DNA of 64,000 nucleotides from Cryptomeria japonica (taxonomy: Eukaryota; Streptophyta; Pinopsida; Cupressales; Cupressaceae): assembly GCF_030272615.1 (NCBI RefSeq), contig NC_081412.1:697560156-697624155 (forward strand). Reading direction: 5' to 3'. This document shows positions 11,247 to 21,706 of this stretch, one piece after another (position 1 is the stretch's first letter; each line of letters starts with the position of its first letter). Position numbers and translations under genes: made by a program. Under the pieces are notes generated by a model that saw only the letters and a list, made by a program, of their open reading frames with translations, searched no databases and was not told the DNA's origin.

Positions 11247-12411
11247 CATCCTCATTCTGATTATTCATGGTTAGATCTGAAAATTTTGTTTCCTTAATTA
11301 CATTTCCATGTTTGATCTTTTGCAAATTTTAGAGGCTAATTGCATAAAAACCCTAAAATTTTCTTTTTAGTAATTGAGGTTGTGAAATGTTTAATTGTTA
11401 ATGCTTGTTTCAGATTTACCCTTCTATTGCAAATTGTCAATTCATATTTGTGCTTTAATTCTAAAAATTAAGTGGTTAAATGTCAAAACCCTAATTTTTA
11501 AGACCTTCTTGATTCAACCTTTGACTGATAATTTCACTAATCAAAACACCTTCAAATCGGCTGTAACTTTGGATTCCGCAATAAAATCACAATATCTTTC
11601 ATCCCTAAAAATTTGGGAAAAAGTTGCGAGGACCGTGTGCACCCCGAGTGCCCTCATCCCCGACATTTTTTCCGAAATTTCGGGAGCTAGATCTTACTGT
11701 ATTTTTCTGCTAAAATCCAGAATTTTGGCTGATTTTATCAATTTTAACACTTTCAAAATTAAAGTCGAAGTTGGTCTAGCGATTGCTTGGATTGAGGCTT
11801 CTAATCATTCAAAAATTGTTGAAATTGAAATTCATATCAAAATTGTGTTTCTTACAGTCCTAAATCTGAAAAGTGTGTTGGCATTCATTCGAAATTTCAG
11901 TGTTTTATTCAGATTTTTGCAGTTTGTGACTTTTGAAATTAAGTGTTTAATTGCAACAACTTTGATTTCCACTTTCAAATTCGAATTTTGCATGAAATCG
12001 AGTCAACTTTTAAATTTCAAAGCTTGCATTGCTTTGAGTATTCCTTCTAAAATCATAAAATTCAAAATTTCAGTTTCACCCCCCTTTTTCAAAATTCAAA
12101 TTTTACATTTTTCAACAATCTTGGTAGGGTTCAATTTTGAGATTGCAACTTTAATTTGGCCTATCTACAGATCGTAAAATCACTCAATTTTTTTCAGATT
12201 AGCTTTAAAATCATCATAACTTTCATCCCTAAAAATTTCAAAAAAAGTTGCGAGGACCGTGTGCACTCCGTTCGCCATGGTCCCGGACATTTTTTCTGAA
12301 ATTTCGGGAGATTGTCCTGATTGCATTTAATAGCTTAAATCTAGGAGATTGGCTGGTTTTATTGAAATTTGCTACCTCTAAAATTCAAAATCTTCTCTCT
12401 CTCTTTAGTGC
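11247..12411 (+). other. E2 untranslated leader with a duplicated segment
   Basis: An AT-rich leader of about 1.2 kb. Two segments, about 11592-11690 and 12217-12310, are near copies: each has CTTTCATCCCTAAAAATTT, then GTTGCGAGGACCGTGTGCAC, then a CATTTTTTC..GAAATTTCGGGA end. The central part also occurs in the LTRs. A 260-codon open stretch at 11395-12177 is low-complexity and hydrophobic and is not treated as a gene. A pyrimidine-rich tract ending TTTAG lies just before the gag ATG. Confidence 0.75.
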
Positions 12412-15390
12412 ATGAGTTTTACAACAATAAGCCCTACTTACACTATTCCCGTTAGACGAAGCCTTAGAATTAAGTCCTTCCAAGGTTTAATTACTGAGGA
12501 GATGGAACCTAATTTGAATGGCCTTTTTAACGAGGACATGGGTAATTCCTCTAATCCTCTTAATGATGAAGAAGCTCTCCATGAGGTTTTTGTAGAACAA
12601 CTTTCAAAATTGGATAACCAATTTGATGATTTTCGACAATGGATGTCTCAAGAATACCCCGATAGTCAAGCTCTTTCATTAATTGAGGGTCTAAAACGTA
12701 TGGTTCAAAGTGATAAGAATGGAATTGATATTTTGCGTGGTATTGCACACATTGTGGATTCGAATGTGATGCCTATGAAGAGTTGTGCCGAAACTTTAGG
12801 TTATACACAACCTCCTAGTCAAGTTAATCATTCTATTCCTTTGACAACTTCTATTGCTAGTATACCTACTTTTACATCAAACATAATGACTACTTCAATA
12901 CAAGACATTCCTCCTATGATAACATGTCATGGGGGCAATCCTTCTTCTTCAATCAACCCTCTTCCCTCATTCAATCCGACTTCTTCATTCATTCCTTCAA
13001 TGAGTGTTCCTATTATATCTCCACAAATGAACATGATGCAAGGGGGCAATTCATTTAACCATTCCATTCCTCCTTGTAGTGTTCCTCCTTTCCAATCATC
13101 TCCTATGACTAACTATCATAGTGTCCCACCACCTTACTCTCTACCTTCTTTCAATAACATAATACCTCCATCACAATCTAACACGTCTAATATGAACTCT
13201 TCGACTGAAGCGACCATTAACAATCTTGCACAAACTGTCTCTTCTTTACAGCAGCAAATTGCCTCTATGAATCAATCTAAGTTTAGTGTGCCCACATTTG
13301 ATGTTGCAAGCCCACTTTCTCTTGACATTGTTCAAGCTATCCCCCCTAAACATGTTGAAATTCCGCATTTGGAGCTTTATAATGGTAAGGGTGATCCTCT
13401 AACACATGTTAAGACCTTTCAAACAATATGTACTGATTTTGCTTATGACCAAAGGTTACTTGCAAAACTGTTTACTAGAACATTAAGAGATAAAGCCCTA
13501 CAATGGTATTGCTCGTTGCCTTCTTATTCTATTACTTCTTTTGAACAACTTGCAAATGCTCTTATTCAACAATTTCAAAACAATATAAGTCCTAAAGTTA
13601 CTTTGATTGATTTAATGCATTGTAAACAAGGTGTTAAAGAAAAAGTGACTGATTTCATTGGTAGATATAAGCATTTGTATGCCCAAATTTCTTTTCCAGT
13701 ACCTGACAATGATATTCAAGGAATCTTTATTTCTAATTTACAAAAAGATATTAGAGAAAAACTTCTATTTTCTGAGTTTACTTCTTTCCAACAGTTGTGC
13801 GCAACTCTTCACAATTATCAACTGACTGTGAGTCAAATGGAACAAGCAAATCCTATGGCTCCGAGTGATAAGGGTGATAGTAGTCAACAACCATTTGGGA
13901 AGTTTAAACCAAATAGAGAGTCCATTAAATTCAATGAAAACATCATCAACAACAATGTGAATGTAGCATCAGGTGTGCCTCCTATTTCTAAGTTTTTCAA
14001 GAAAGAAAGAAAGTTTACTCCTTTGAATGAATCATTGCATAGTATTATGAATAAGTTATTGGAACAAAATGTGCTTACTCTTCCTCCTATAAGGCAAATA
14101 GATCCTGCAAAGATTAATTCACCCTATTTTGATAACAAATCTTTTTGTCAATTTCATCGTCATCCTGGGCATGATACTGAAAAATGTTTTGCTTTAAAGG
14201 GTAAAATTCAAGATTTGATTGATAATAATACTATCTTTGTTTCTGGCGTGAATGATAAAGGCAATACATCTGTAGCTCCTCCTAACCAGAATCTTCAGAT
14301 TTTTACTGATCCATTACCTTCTCATACCTCTAATGCGATTGATACTAATGATTCCTCTGTCTCACCTGATGATCTTATGTCTATGACTCCGAATGTGATT
14401 AACTTTGTGGAACAGCAGAAAATCCCTAAAGAACCTTCCATCACCTTTGATTCTAGTGAAACTATCAGGGCACCTGATGGTCCTTTATATATAGTTGCAA
14501 AAGTCAAGAATACACCTTGCCGTGGAGTGCTTATTGATCCTTCTTGTATGATTAATATCATTACTGAAGAATTTCTTTTCACTTTGCAATTGAATCAAGT
14601 GATCTATGATGAAACAAATGTGGTTGTGAAATTATTTGATGCATTTTCTTCTCTTGCAATTGGTTCTATTACATTACCTATTGAGGTCCATAACAAATCC
14701 CTTGATGTGGACTTTTCTATTATTCCATCGTCCGAACAATTTTGTGTGAAGCTAGGCTATCCTTGGCTGTCTTCCATGAAAGCTATTGCTTCTCCTATTC
14801 ACAAGTGTTTGAAATTTCCCCATAATGGTGAAGTTTTAACTGTCAATCATAGTCTCTTTAAACCAGCTGAAAGAACTTCTAGCATTCCTATTGATTACTT
14901 TTGGCCTAAACAATTCCAATCTCTTCCTCCGCGAAGTGATCATCTTTTCAAATCTTATCAAAAGTGGAAAAAAGATATGATCCTATCTCTAAGTGAACCT
15001 AGAACACCCAAACTTGACATTCCTATCGTTCTTGAGAAGGAAGTTCTTCCTTTGAAAGATAAAACTAATGTCTTTCCTCAAGAAGATTCCCAACCCATCC
15101 CTATGAATGTGACTATGCCTATGACTAATAAACTTCCTAAAAGTAGACCTATCCCTCCTCGTCATGATGGACTTGGTCTTCTTCCTAAACCAAATATTCC
15201 TCCCTTATATGGAGCAGTTCCTCCTCCTTCCTCTTATGGAGAGAAGAGGCCTTCCTCTTCTCCTATTATTCAACCTAAGAGACCACAACCTAAACACCCA
15301 AGTGATAAGGATGAGAACATTCCTCCTCCTCAATCTTCTCAACTTCCTACTAAGACTAGACAAAATCATTCTGCACGTGAACGCCGATGA
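12412..15390 (+). CDS. E2 Gag-protease polyprotein
   Basis: A 992-codon ORF. Residues 1-310 are low-complexity Ser/Pro/Asn-rich with an Arg-rich start (VRRSLRIK). Residues about 312-480 form a Retrotrans_gag-type capsid domain (HLELYNGKGDPLTHVKTF ... LQWYCSLP ... FIGRYKHLYAQI). At about 578-592 is a variant knuckle CQFHRHPGHDTEKC. Residues about 695-810 resemble the aspartic protease of Tat-type elements (GVLIDPSCMINIIT ... LGYPWL), but the catalytic triplet is D-P-S instead of D-S/T-G, so it is unlikely to cleave. A Pro-rich tail follows. The ATG at 12412 opens the frame after a pyrimidine tract. The product would assemble particles, with enzymes supplied by another element. Such a long intact frame is unusual beside decayed neighbours. 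Confidence 0.9.
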   Translation: MSFTTISPTYTIPVRRSLRIKSFQGLITEEMEPNLNGLFNEDMGNSSNPLNDEEALHEVFVEQLSKLDNQFDDFRQWMSQEYPDSQALSLIEGLKRMVQSDKNGIDILRGIAHIVDSNVMPMKSCAETLGYTQPPSQVNHSIPLTTSIASIPTFTSNIMTTSIQDIPPMITCHGGNPSSSINPLPSFNPTSSFIPSMSVPIISPQMNMMQGGNSFNHSIPPCSVPPFQSSPMTNYHSVPPPYSLPSFNNIIPPSQSNTSNMNSSTEATINNLAQTVSSLQQQIASMNQSKFSVPTFDVASPLSLDIVQAIPPKHVEIPHLELYNGKGDPLTHVKTFQTICTDFAYDQRLLAKLFTRTLRDKALQWYCSLPSYSITSFEQLANALIQQFQNNISPKVTLIDLMHCKQGVKEKVTDFIGRYKHLYAQISFPVPDNDIQGIFISNLQKDIREKLLFSEFTSFQQLCATLHNYQLTVSQMEQANPMAPSDKGDSSQQPFGKFKPNRESIKFNENIINNNVNVASGVPPISKFFKKERKFTPLNESLHSIMNKLLEQNVLTLPPIRQIDPAKINSPYFDNKSFCQFHRHPGHDTEKCFALKGKIQDLIDNNTIFVSGVNDKGNTSVAPPNQNLQIFTDPLPSHTSNAIDTNDSSVSPDDLMSMTPNVINFVEQQKIPKEPSITFDSSETIRAPDGPLYIVAKVKNTPCRGVLIDPSCMINIITEEFLFTLQLNQVIYDETNVVVKLFDAFSSLAIGSITLPIEVHNKSLDVDFSIIPSSEQFCVKLGYPWLSSMKAIASPIHKCLKFPHNGEVLTVNHSLFKPAERTSSIPIDYFWPKQFQSLPPRSDHLFKSYQKWKKDMILSLSEPRTPKLDIPIVLEKEVLPLKDKTNVFPQEDSQPIPMNVTMPMTNKLPKSRPIPPRHDGLGLLPKPNIPPLYGAVPPPSSYGEKRPSSSPIIQPKRPQPKHPSDKDENIPPPQSSQLPTKTRQNHSARERR

Positions 15391-15855
15391 AAGCGTCGTC
15401 TTAGAGCTCAGGCAGCTGCTTCTCAAACTTTGCAATCCCCAAAAACACCTTCAGCCAATATTATTCCATTTTCTCCTCAGCCGACGATTGAGCCGAAATC
15501 TCCTAAACATAAGATGCATGATGGTCTTGATCCTGTGCGAGTTAAAGATCCTATTTTTATAAATCTTGATGATGATATAGATGAAAATGTTATTCATGAT
15601 GAAAATGTTACTCCTGTTCATTCTGATAGTGAATATGAATATGTTGATGTTGATAACCATTTATCTAACAAATTTTCTAAAGCACTTATCCTAGCTCCTA
15701 GACAGGAACAACGTGGCTCGGAACATGAACATAGCCCTTGTTTGGATCTTGTGATAGCTCCATCTGCTGTGTTGGATGTTCCTCCTCTAGCGTGTTTCCT
15801 GCGTTCCCGAAATATTGATCAGCAAGATCGGGGGGTAGATGACGTACTAGACTAG
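15391..15855 (+). pseudogene. E2 polyprotein C-terminal extension beyond an in-frame TGA
   Basis: After the TGA at 15388-15390 the same frame stays open for 155 codons to a TAG at 15853-15855. The start is basic (KRRLRAQAAA) and the rest is acidic (DDDIDENVIHDENV, then SEYEYVDVD). The single stop follows an Arg-rich stretch and could be a CGA-to-TGA decay event or a readthrough site. No domain is recognised, and it is not a recognisable RT start. Confidence 0.6.
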
Positions 15856-16604
15856 TTTCATTAGCATAGAAGACTCTCTCCTCCTCTCTTGGTCTCTTTT
15901 GTTACTTCTTCTATGTGTTATTCTCATTCTTCTATTTGTTGTCCTTAGTGTTGTCTACTTGAGGACGATGCAAAACATTGAGATCTCTTTTGGTCTCTCT
16001 CATGTTGACTCAAAAGACACATGTGTTCCCTTCTTCTAGGTGACCTTCCTTGATTGGGGAATGAAGAACAGTTATGCATGCATACATATGATATACATGA
16101 ATTAGCATACAACATACTGACCCCGAGGAAAGTGAAGTCACCTCGTGCTTTGTGTTTTGTGTCTATTATCCTTGGGCTTATCTCACACTTGGGGGCTAAA
16201 TCCTTGTGATAACGTGCTCCTTTCTCATTTCTTATATGTATCACTACCTTAAAGCAATCACCCCTGGTGAGGCGTGTGCGATTGCTTTAACGTAGGGGGG
16301 CATATATCCCATTCATATCTTTTCAAGATACTTGAAAATTTCTTGACAAATTTAGCTTTGCCTTGAAAATTTTTGATATCTTTCTTGCATGACTCATAGT
16401 GAGGGAACCTTACTACTGATAGTCATGGTTCTCCCTCATGATCTTCCCTTTTACTTTGTCAATCGAAGCCATAAGATCCTTAGTCCACTGGGGGCTTGGT
16501 GTATCTTTCCTCCTTGACGTGGTGAAAGTTTTTCAATGTTGTTTCCTTGCACTTTACTGGAAGTATGAGTGTACGCTTATACTCCCGCTAAAGTGGGGGC
16601 TAAA
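15856..16604 (+). other. E2 3' untranslated region, hairpin and PPT
   Basis: This holds no gene. A perfect 10-bp inverted repeat, TAAAGCAATC / GATTGCTTTA, at 16250-16259 and 16280-16289 could form a hairpin with a 20-nt loop. Three GGGGGCT tracts occur at about 16192, 16487 and 16595. The last one, AAAGTGGGGGCTAAA at 16590-16604, abuts the 3' LTR and is the likely functional PPT. Confidence 0.7.
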
Positions 16605-17854
16605 TGTAGCGTCCTAAAATTGTGACACTTGCAATTTCGACTGCATTTGGGTCTTCACGATGGCAGCACAACGTTGAACCTGGATGGAGACCCCGAAACC
16701 TATTTATAACACCAAAAACTGCATTTCTCTGCACCCTGGCCTGATCCCTCCTTGCACCCTGCTATCCCAGGAGGTGGGACCATGGCGCCCAGCACCCTGG
16801 TCCCCCAGGACCATGGCGCCCAGCGCCCTATTCCCTGGCCCTATTTTAGGCCCGGTCTCTTTTGGGCATCGGGTCTTTAAGTTTGCAATTCAGGAAATAT
16901 TGTTTCCTGGTCGGCCTAAGGTCGGGAAAATCAGTCTATCAGCCCTAATTGACAAGTATATAAACTACATTTCCCCTTCCATTTGAGGAGGTAGGAAAAA
17001 AGGAAGGAAATAAGCAAGAACAAGACGCGGAAGCGATATTCAAACATTCAAGCATTCAAGCATTCAAGCATTCCTTCAAGCAATTGAGCATTCTAAGTCT
17101 CCATTCAAGGCTAAGTGTTGCATTCAAGACAAGGATTCAACCATTGAAGAGGAGATCACATACAACATACAACATACTACATACTACATACATTACACCT
17201 TCGCATGTAAGAATACAAACATTCTTACAACAAGGTATCAGTACTTGTTTACATTACAAACATTTACATTTACAACATTCTCATTTCTTGGTTAATTCCA
17301 AAACCGGGGTTTGACCTAAAGGCAAACCCCTCATCCCTAACCCCCCAATCGTCCTCTCTTTTCTGTGTGTAGGTTGTAGGTATGAGGTTGTAATTGAAGA
17401 TCTGGAATCCTTGTGCAGAGACGAACAGATCCCCCTTCGTTTCGTGGATTTTTTGGAGGACCGTGTGCACGTCGGGCGCCATCGTCCCGTCAACTTTCGC
17501 TCAAATTTGCAGAACAGCACCGTCTTGACATTTTACTGCTAATTCCAGGTCCGTAGCTTCATCCCATATCCCTATCTCTATTTATAAGCGAATCTTTCCT
17601 ACTTTACATGCATTCCTAGTTCAATCTTTCTATCTACATTCTTTACAAAAGAGGGTATCCTTGATGTCTTAACCCTTGAAACTCATTTAGAATCCAATCT
17701 TGCATTGTGTGGGATTGGATCTTGTGGGTTTCAACCCCTCTTTTGAATGTAAAGTCTCCCCTAAGTGAAAACTATCAACCCTAGTGACTCTCCCTTCTCT
17801 CTCCTTGGAGTTGGGGAGGGGAGAACAACTAGGGTTCGATTTTTCTGCTGTACA
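16605..17854 (+). repeat. E2 3' LTR
   Basis: 1250 bp, TGTAGC...CTGTACA, followed by the TSD TGTTC. It has one more CATTCAAG unit and a different number of GC-rich ATGGCGCCCAG units than the 5' copy. TATATAAA is retained at 16957-16964. Confidence 0.93.
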
Positions 17855-17905
17855 TGTTCAAATCCCAAATCTACCTCATCTATTAGACTATTTCTTTAGG
17901 AACTT

Positions 17906-17920
17906 CAATCTGATACCAAT
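17906..17920 (-). other. A: primer-binding site (initiator tRNA-Met type)
   Basis: On the minus strand, right beside the LTR that starts at 17921, the sequence reads ATTGGTATCAGATTG. This is a close match to the initiator tRNA-Met complement and is one base different from the PBS of E6 and E7 over the first 12 bases. Confidence 0.75.
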
Positions 17921-19345
17921 TGTTGAACACTTCCAGATGTTGAGGGGAATGGGGGTGAATCAACATATTAATAACTTAACCCACTTTAATTATTCATTTA
18001 CCATTCACTCCATTTACCAGGTGTGCAAAAGAAAATAAATAAAAGATAAAAGAGCAATCATACATGAACACCAATATTTTATGTGGAAAACCCAATGAGG
18101 TAAAAACCATGATGAGAACTATCCTATTATATGAAAACATGTTATAATGTTTTATGCTTAAGGCCAAGGAATCTCACTACTCTTGAGTTGGACTTTCAAG
18201 ACTAAGGAACACAACCTTAGGTCAAGATACAAGGGAATTGCAAACACTGAAGATCACTTCTTCAGGGCAAGATACGAGAGATCTGAATATAGTAAGTCAA
18301 AATTATTGATTTGCAGAGAAACACATCCTCTTATATGATGATTACATCAAATCACTGTTGTTACACATTTGAAACCGATTGCATCTCTTTAAATACACAT
18401 ATGAACCTTCACACTTACAAGATACACCATACACAACTTCACATATACACCATACACAACTTCACATATTTCTCATAAAACTTTTATAATCCTCCAAATA
18501 GATTTCATCTATATATACCATTCACAACTAAAGAAACATCATTTGGGTTGGCCTAATTAGCTAGTTGACCTAAAATAAATCTCCCAAGAAATGCGAAAGG
18601 AAAAATGAAACCTATGAAGTATTACACCACGCTGACACACCTTTATATGCATCTCATATCAATGCTTACAACTCTGCATGCTATTGCATGAACCAAAGAC
18701 TGCACAGGTTGGCTCCAAAGGATAGAAACATTAAAGAAAACCAACCAAACTTGGTCACAACATGATGCAAACCACCAAAAGTATTGCAGATACACAACAT
18801 AGTATCATCTATCACCAACATAGCTAAATCATTGAGACACACCACAAAAATAATTGAAGGCGGAGGAATTCAACATATTCCTACAAACTATCACACTGTC
18901 AATGTACAAGTGGATACTCATACCATCACAACTTCAACTATAGATTAAATGAACACATACAAAATAGGATATATCAAAAAATTTCATCCACCAACATCAT
19001 ACTACAATCGCAAGAAATTATGAATAAATGCACCACAATGTAGACCATAAAACTATGTCTAGTGTGATAGACTATTCACTGAGATAGTGAAATTTAGCCA
19101 AACTCAACTACAAATTGTAGAATACACCTCCAAAGTTCTAGAAAATTTATAAGACAACTTGATATACTATAAAAAAAACCCACAATAAATATCCACACAT
19201 CCTCATGAACTCATAACCAATCCTTTGGTATTGCATTATTCTAGAACACAATTAATCAACCTCCTAGACCAAGTTATCATCAATGAGAACATGTTTGGCA
19301 TCAATGACAACACAAACTCATATTTGTAATACATACTCAATCTCA
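17921..19345 (-). repeat. A: 5' LTR, copia-type (outer edge tentative)
   Basis: The plus strand begins TGTTGAACACTTCC and then GGGGGTGAATCA, the reverse complement of the GATTCACCCCC signature at the LTR 3' ends of E6 and E7. A GTGGAAAACCCA..GGTAAAAACCA block near 18080 matches the equivalent block in E6. CATCAATGACAA at 19300-19311 is the reverse complement of the shared TTGTCATTGATG motif near the 5' edge. The outer edge at about 19345 is estimated from that spacing. Confidence 0.65.
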
Positions 19346-19435
19346 TCCTTTGAGGAGGTCTATGTGTGTTGGTGGCAACCATAAAGGTTCATTTATTCAT
19401 TGTTAGATTCTCATTGCATATATTCTTTGATTTCT

Positions 19436-20170
19436 AACATTAATGAGATCAAGACTGTTAGAGAGGCTATGGGTATGCATGATGTAGAATCTTTGATGGA
19501 AGCTATGAGTGAAGAAAGATCTGCATTGAAGAATAATGTTGCATGAGATTTGGTACCTTTTCCTAAGGGACACAAACCCATTAGTTGTAAATAGGTGTTC
19601 AAGAAGAAATTGGGTCCAGATGATAGTGTTGAGAAGCATAAGGCATAGTTGGTCACTAAGGGTTATTCCTAGGTGGAGGGAATAGACTATGAGGAGATGT
19701 ACTCTCTTGTAGACAAGATAACATACATTTACTTCCTTTATCACTTGAAACATCTTATGGCTTGGAAGTCAAGCACATGAATGTGAAGACAACATTCCTC
19801 CATGGTGATTTGGAGGAGATTTACATGTCATAGCTAGGACCTTTCATTGAAAAAGGTAAAGAAACTCTAGTATATAGGTTGAAGAAATATCTTTATGGAT
19901 TAAGGAAATATCATAGAATGTGGTATTAGAAGTTTGACACCTATGTGTTGTCCTTGGGATTTTTGAGATCTAAATTTTTACCATTGTGTGTACTACAAAT
20001 CTGAAAATGGTTGCATTTTCATTATTGTCATATATGTGGATGCTATGTTCTTTATTGGGAATGGTAAAAGAAAAATTTCAGATTTGAAGATTTGGTTGTT
20101 AGAACCTAGTTTGTATTTCAATTTAGAGTGGCAAGCCATGATTAGCTATTTTAAATTAATATAAAGAGGA
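19436..20170 (+). pseudogene. Decayed copia reverse transcriptase fragment
   Basis: A plus-strand copia RT can be read with several stops and a few frame changes. It contains a pre-RT block (VREAMGMHDVESLMEAMSEE), then DLVPFPKGHKPI, VFKKKLGPDDSVEKHKA, LVTKGYS, the HMNVKTTFLHGDLEE block, YRLKKYLYGLRKYHRMWY, and an active site reading YVDA at 20034-20045 instead of YVDD. Tryptophan and glutamine codons are repeatedly TAG. It lies between a minus-strand LTR (A) and a minus-strand solo LTR (B), so it belongs to neither. It is an orphan fragment with no LTR of its own in the window. Downstream sequence to about 20380 is too decayed to place. Confidence 0.8.
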
Positions 20171-20386
20171 ACTCATTATAAGAAATTGTACAAGTTTAAT
20201 GAGTTATGTCCATATCGATCTATATTAAGTTAGGAAAATTGTGGACCTCAATCTTTCCGTTACTTATAGTAATTTTTTTGCAAGGGTAACTGCATGTGGA
20301 GTTTAGGGGCTATATACCTTGACACATGTTTGGAATAGTGCCCTACAAAGATGCATTACACACACACAAATAGATAATGCATTTTC

Positions 20387-21701
20387 TATTAGCAACAACC
20401 AACAAGGAAAACTGAGAGGGGGGGAAGAATCGGTTTTCATCAGATTAATCAATTTAAGCACAATCTCAGATCTAAACAATAGCAACAACAATGAAGATAA
20501 TAAAAATGATACCACAACACATAGCACCAATATTTTGACGTGGAAAACCTAGTTAAGGGAAAAAACACAATGGGAACCTACCCACAATAAGATAATACTC
20601 TATAGTAGTATGTGTACATATTACAATGGGGAATGCACATGCATTTAGGCACACTACCTACAACTCACTATTCAAAGGGTAGGTTCACTACCTTACAATA
20701 AGATTTAGACTACAATCTAGATTACATGAACTACAAATATAGCATCTCCTTATGCCTGATGATAGTTTTGGTTAAGCACATTTGTCTGCCTTACAACGAT
20801 CTTTGATCAATACACCTCATCGAATGATAAATTTGCTCAAGAACTACATACACAAATCTCTGATAATGCGGACACAACACCGATACCCAAATTACATGAC
20901 TATACCACCTATTTATACAATTAATCAACCTTGACTACAAGGTCGGCCAAACCCTCAAGCCTCAATTACAAAATTATATCTCATGATACATATGAAAACC
21001 TCCAGACTAATATAATGATATACATGACATAAAATGGACCTAAATAAAATCTCCAAACACGCATCACCACTGGAAATCTCGCCAAGATCAACTGCAACAT
21101 GCTACACCACCAAGAATACCGCATAACATGAAGAATATCACCAGATCAAAAAATTACCAAGAACACACACAAGAATCAATACAGACCATCAAGACAAATA
21201 GGACATGATCAGGAAACACCAACAAGCACATTAGAACCATCTGCAATAGTTGCACCAACACCACTAATGTAACTCTTCATCGATCAACAGATTAGCTCAC
21301 AATAATACTCAATAGAAACAATTTAGACTAGAAAGATAAATTGCGGAGCACCAAATCAAGAACCATCTGAACTAAAGATACACGTGAACATCCAAAACAT
21401 TATCCCAAAATCACAACTAAAAATATGATCATATTGGAGCTCACCAGAGCAAATGTCAAACTATGCCAACAATTGCACAAAAAGACTGAACTATAAACCA
21501 GATCAAATAATACAATCAAGTAATCTCCTAGATCATTGAAACAAATAAGTAATGAAGTATTCCAATATCCCAAATAGACAAACCATCCATATAATCTCAA
21601 TGCAATCACCGGAACACCAAACAACTCTCTACAACACTGAAATATAGGAATATGTTGACATCAACAACAAAAACATATCCTAGTAGTAGCAATATCCAAC
21701 A
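20387..21701 (-). repeat. B: solo copia-type LTR with TSD TTTTC
   Basis: On the minus strand it starts TGTTGGATATTGC, has a TTGTTGATGTCAA variant of the shared motif, a GTTTTCCACGTC block, and ends near TTCTTCCCCCCCTCTCAG then GCTAATA. TTTTC occurs on both sides (20382-20386 and 21702-21706). The 3' terminus reads TA rather than CA, a one-base change. No internal region or second LTR accompanies it, so it is probably a recombined solo LTR. Confidence 0.65.
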
Positions 21702-21706
21702 TTTTC

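Larger units (their letters stand above)
9973..17854 (+). mobile_element. E2: non-autonomous gypsy element with gag-protease only
   Basis: 7882 bp, LTRs at 9973-11225 and 16605-17854 (TGTAGC...TACA), perfect TSD TGTTC at 9968-9972 and 17855-17859. The PBS and PPT are in place. The only long ORF (12412-15390, with an in-frame extension to 15855) encodes gag, a zinc knuckle and a degenerate protease. No reverse transcriptase, RNase H or integrase sequence lies between it and the 3' LTR. The gag type and knuckle resemble those of E4, which suggests the Tat/Ogre/Athila side of Ty3/gypsy. About 10 substitutions are visible in the first 165 bp of the LTR pair, with better agreement further in. Confidence 0.92.
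8877..19345 (-). mobile_element. A: remains of a copia-type element, split by E2
   Basis: Parts of one minus-strand element lie on both sides of E2: a gag fragment (8900-9965), and a PBS plus LTR (17906 to about 19345). Removing E2 and one TSD copy (TGTTC) places the gag ATG about 50 bp inside the PBS, which is the normal copia arrangement and supports a single original element. Its left part is missing beyond E1, which may also have inserted into it. The right LTR edge is tentative, and no second LTR was found. Confidence 0.7.

Noticed and set aside
11395-12177. A 260-codon plus-strand ORF in the E2 leader
   Set aside because: Composition is low-complexity Phe/Ile/Lys from AT-rich DNA. It contains one of the two copies of the leader repeat and shows no domain.
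17281-17520. Overlapping minus ORFs inside the E2 LTRs (also 10641-10856)
   Set aside because: They appear in both LTR copies only because the LTRs are duplicates; no domain, and they are antisense to the LTR transcript.
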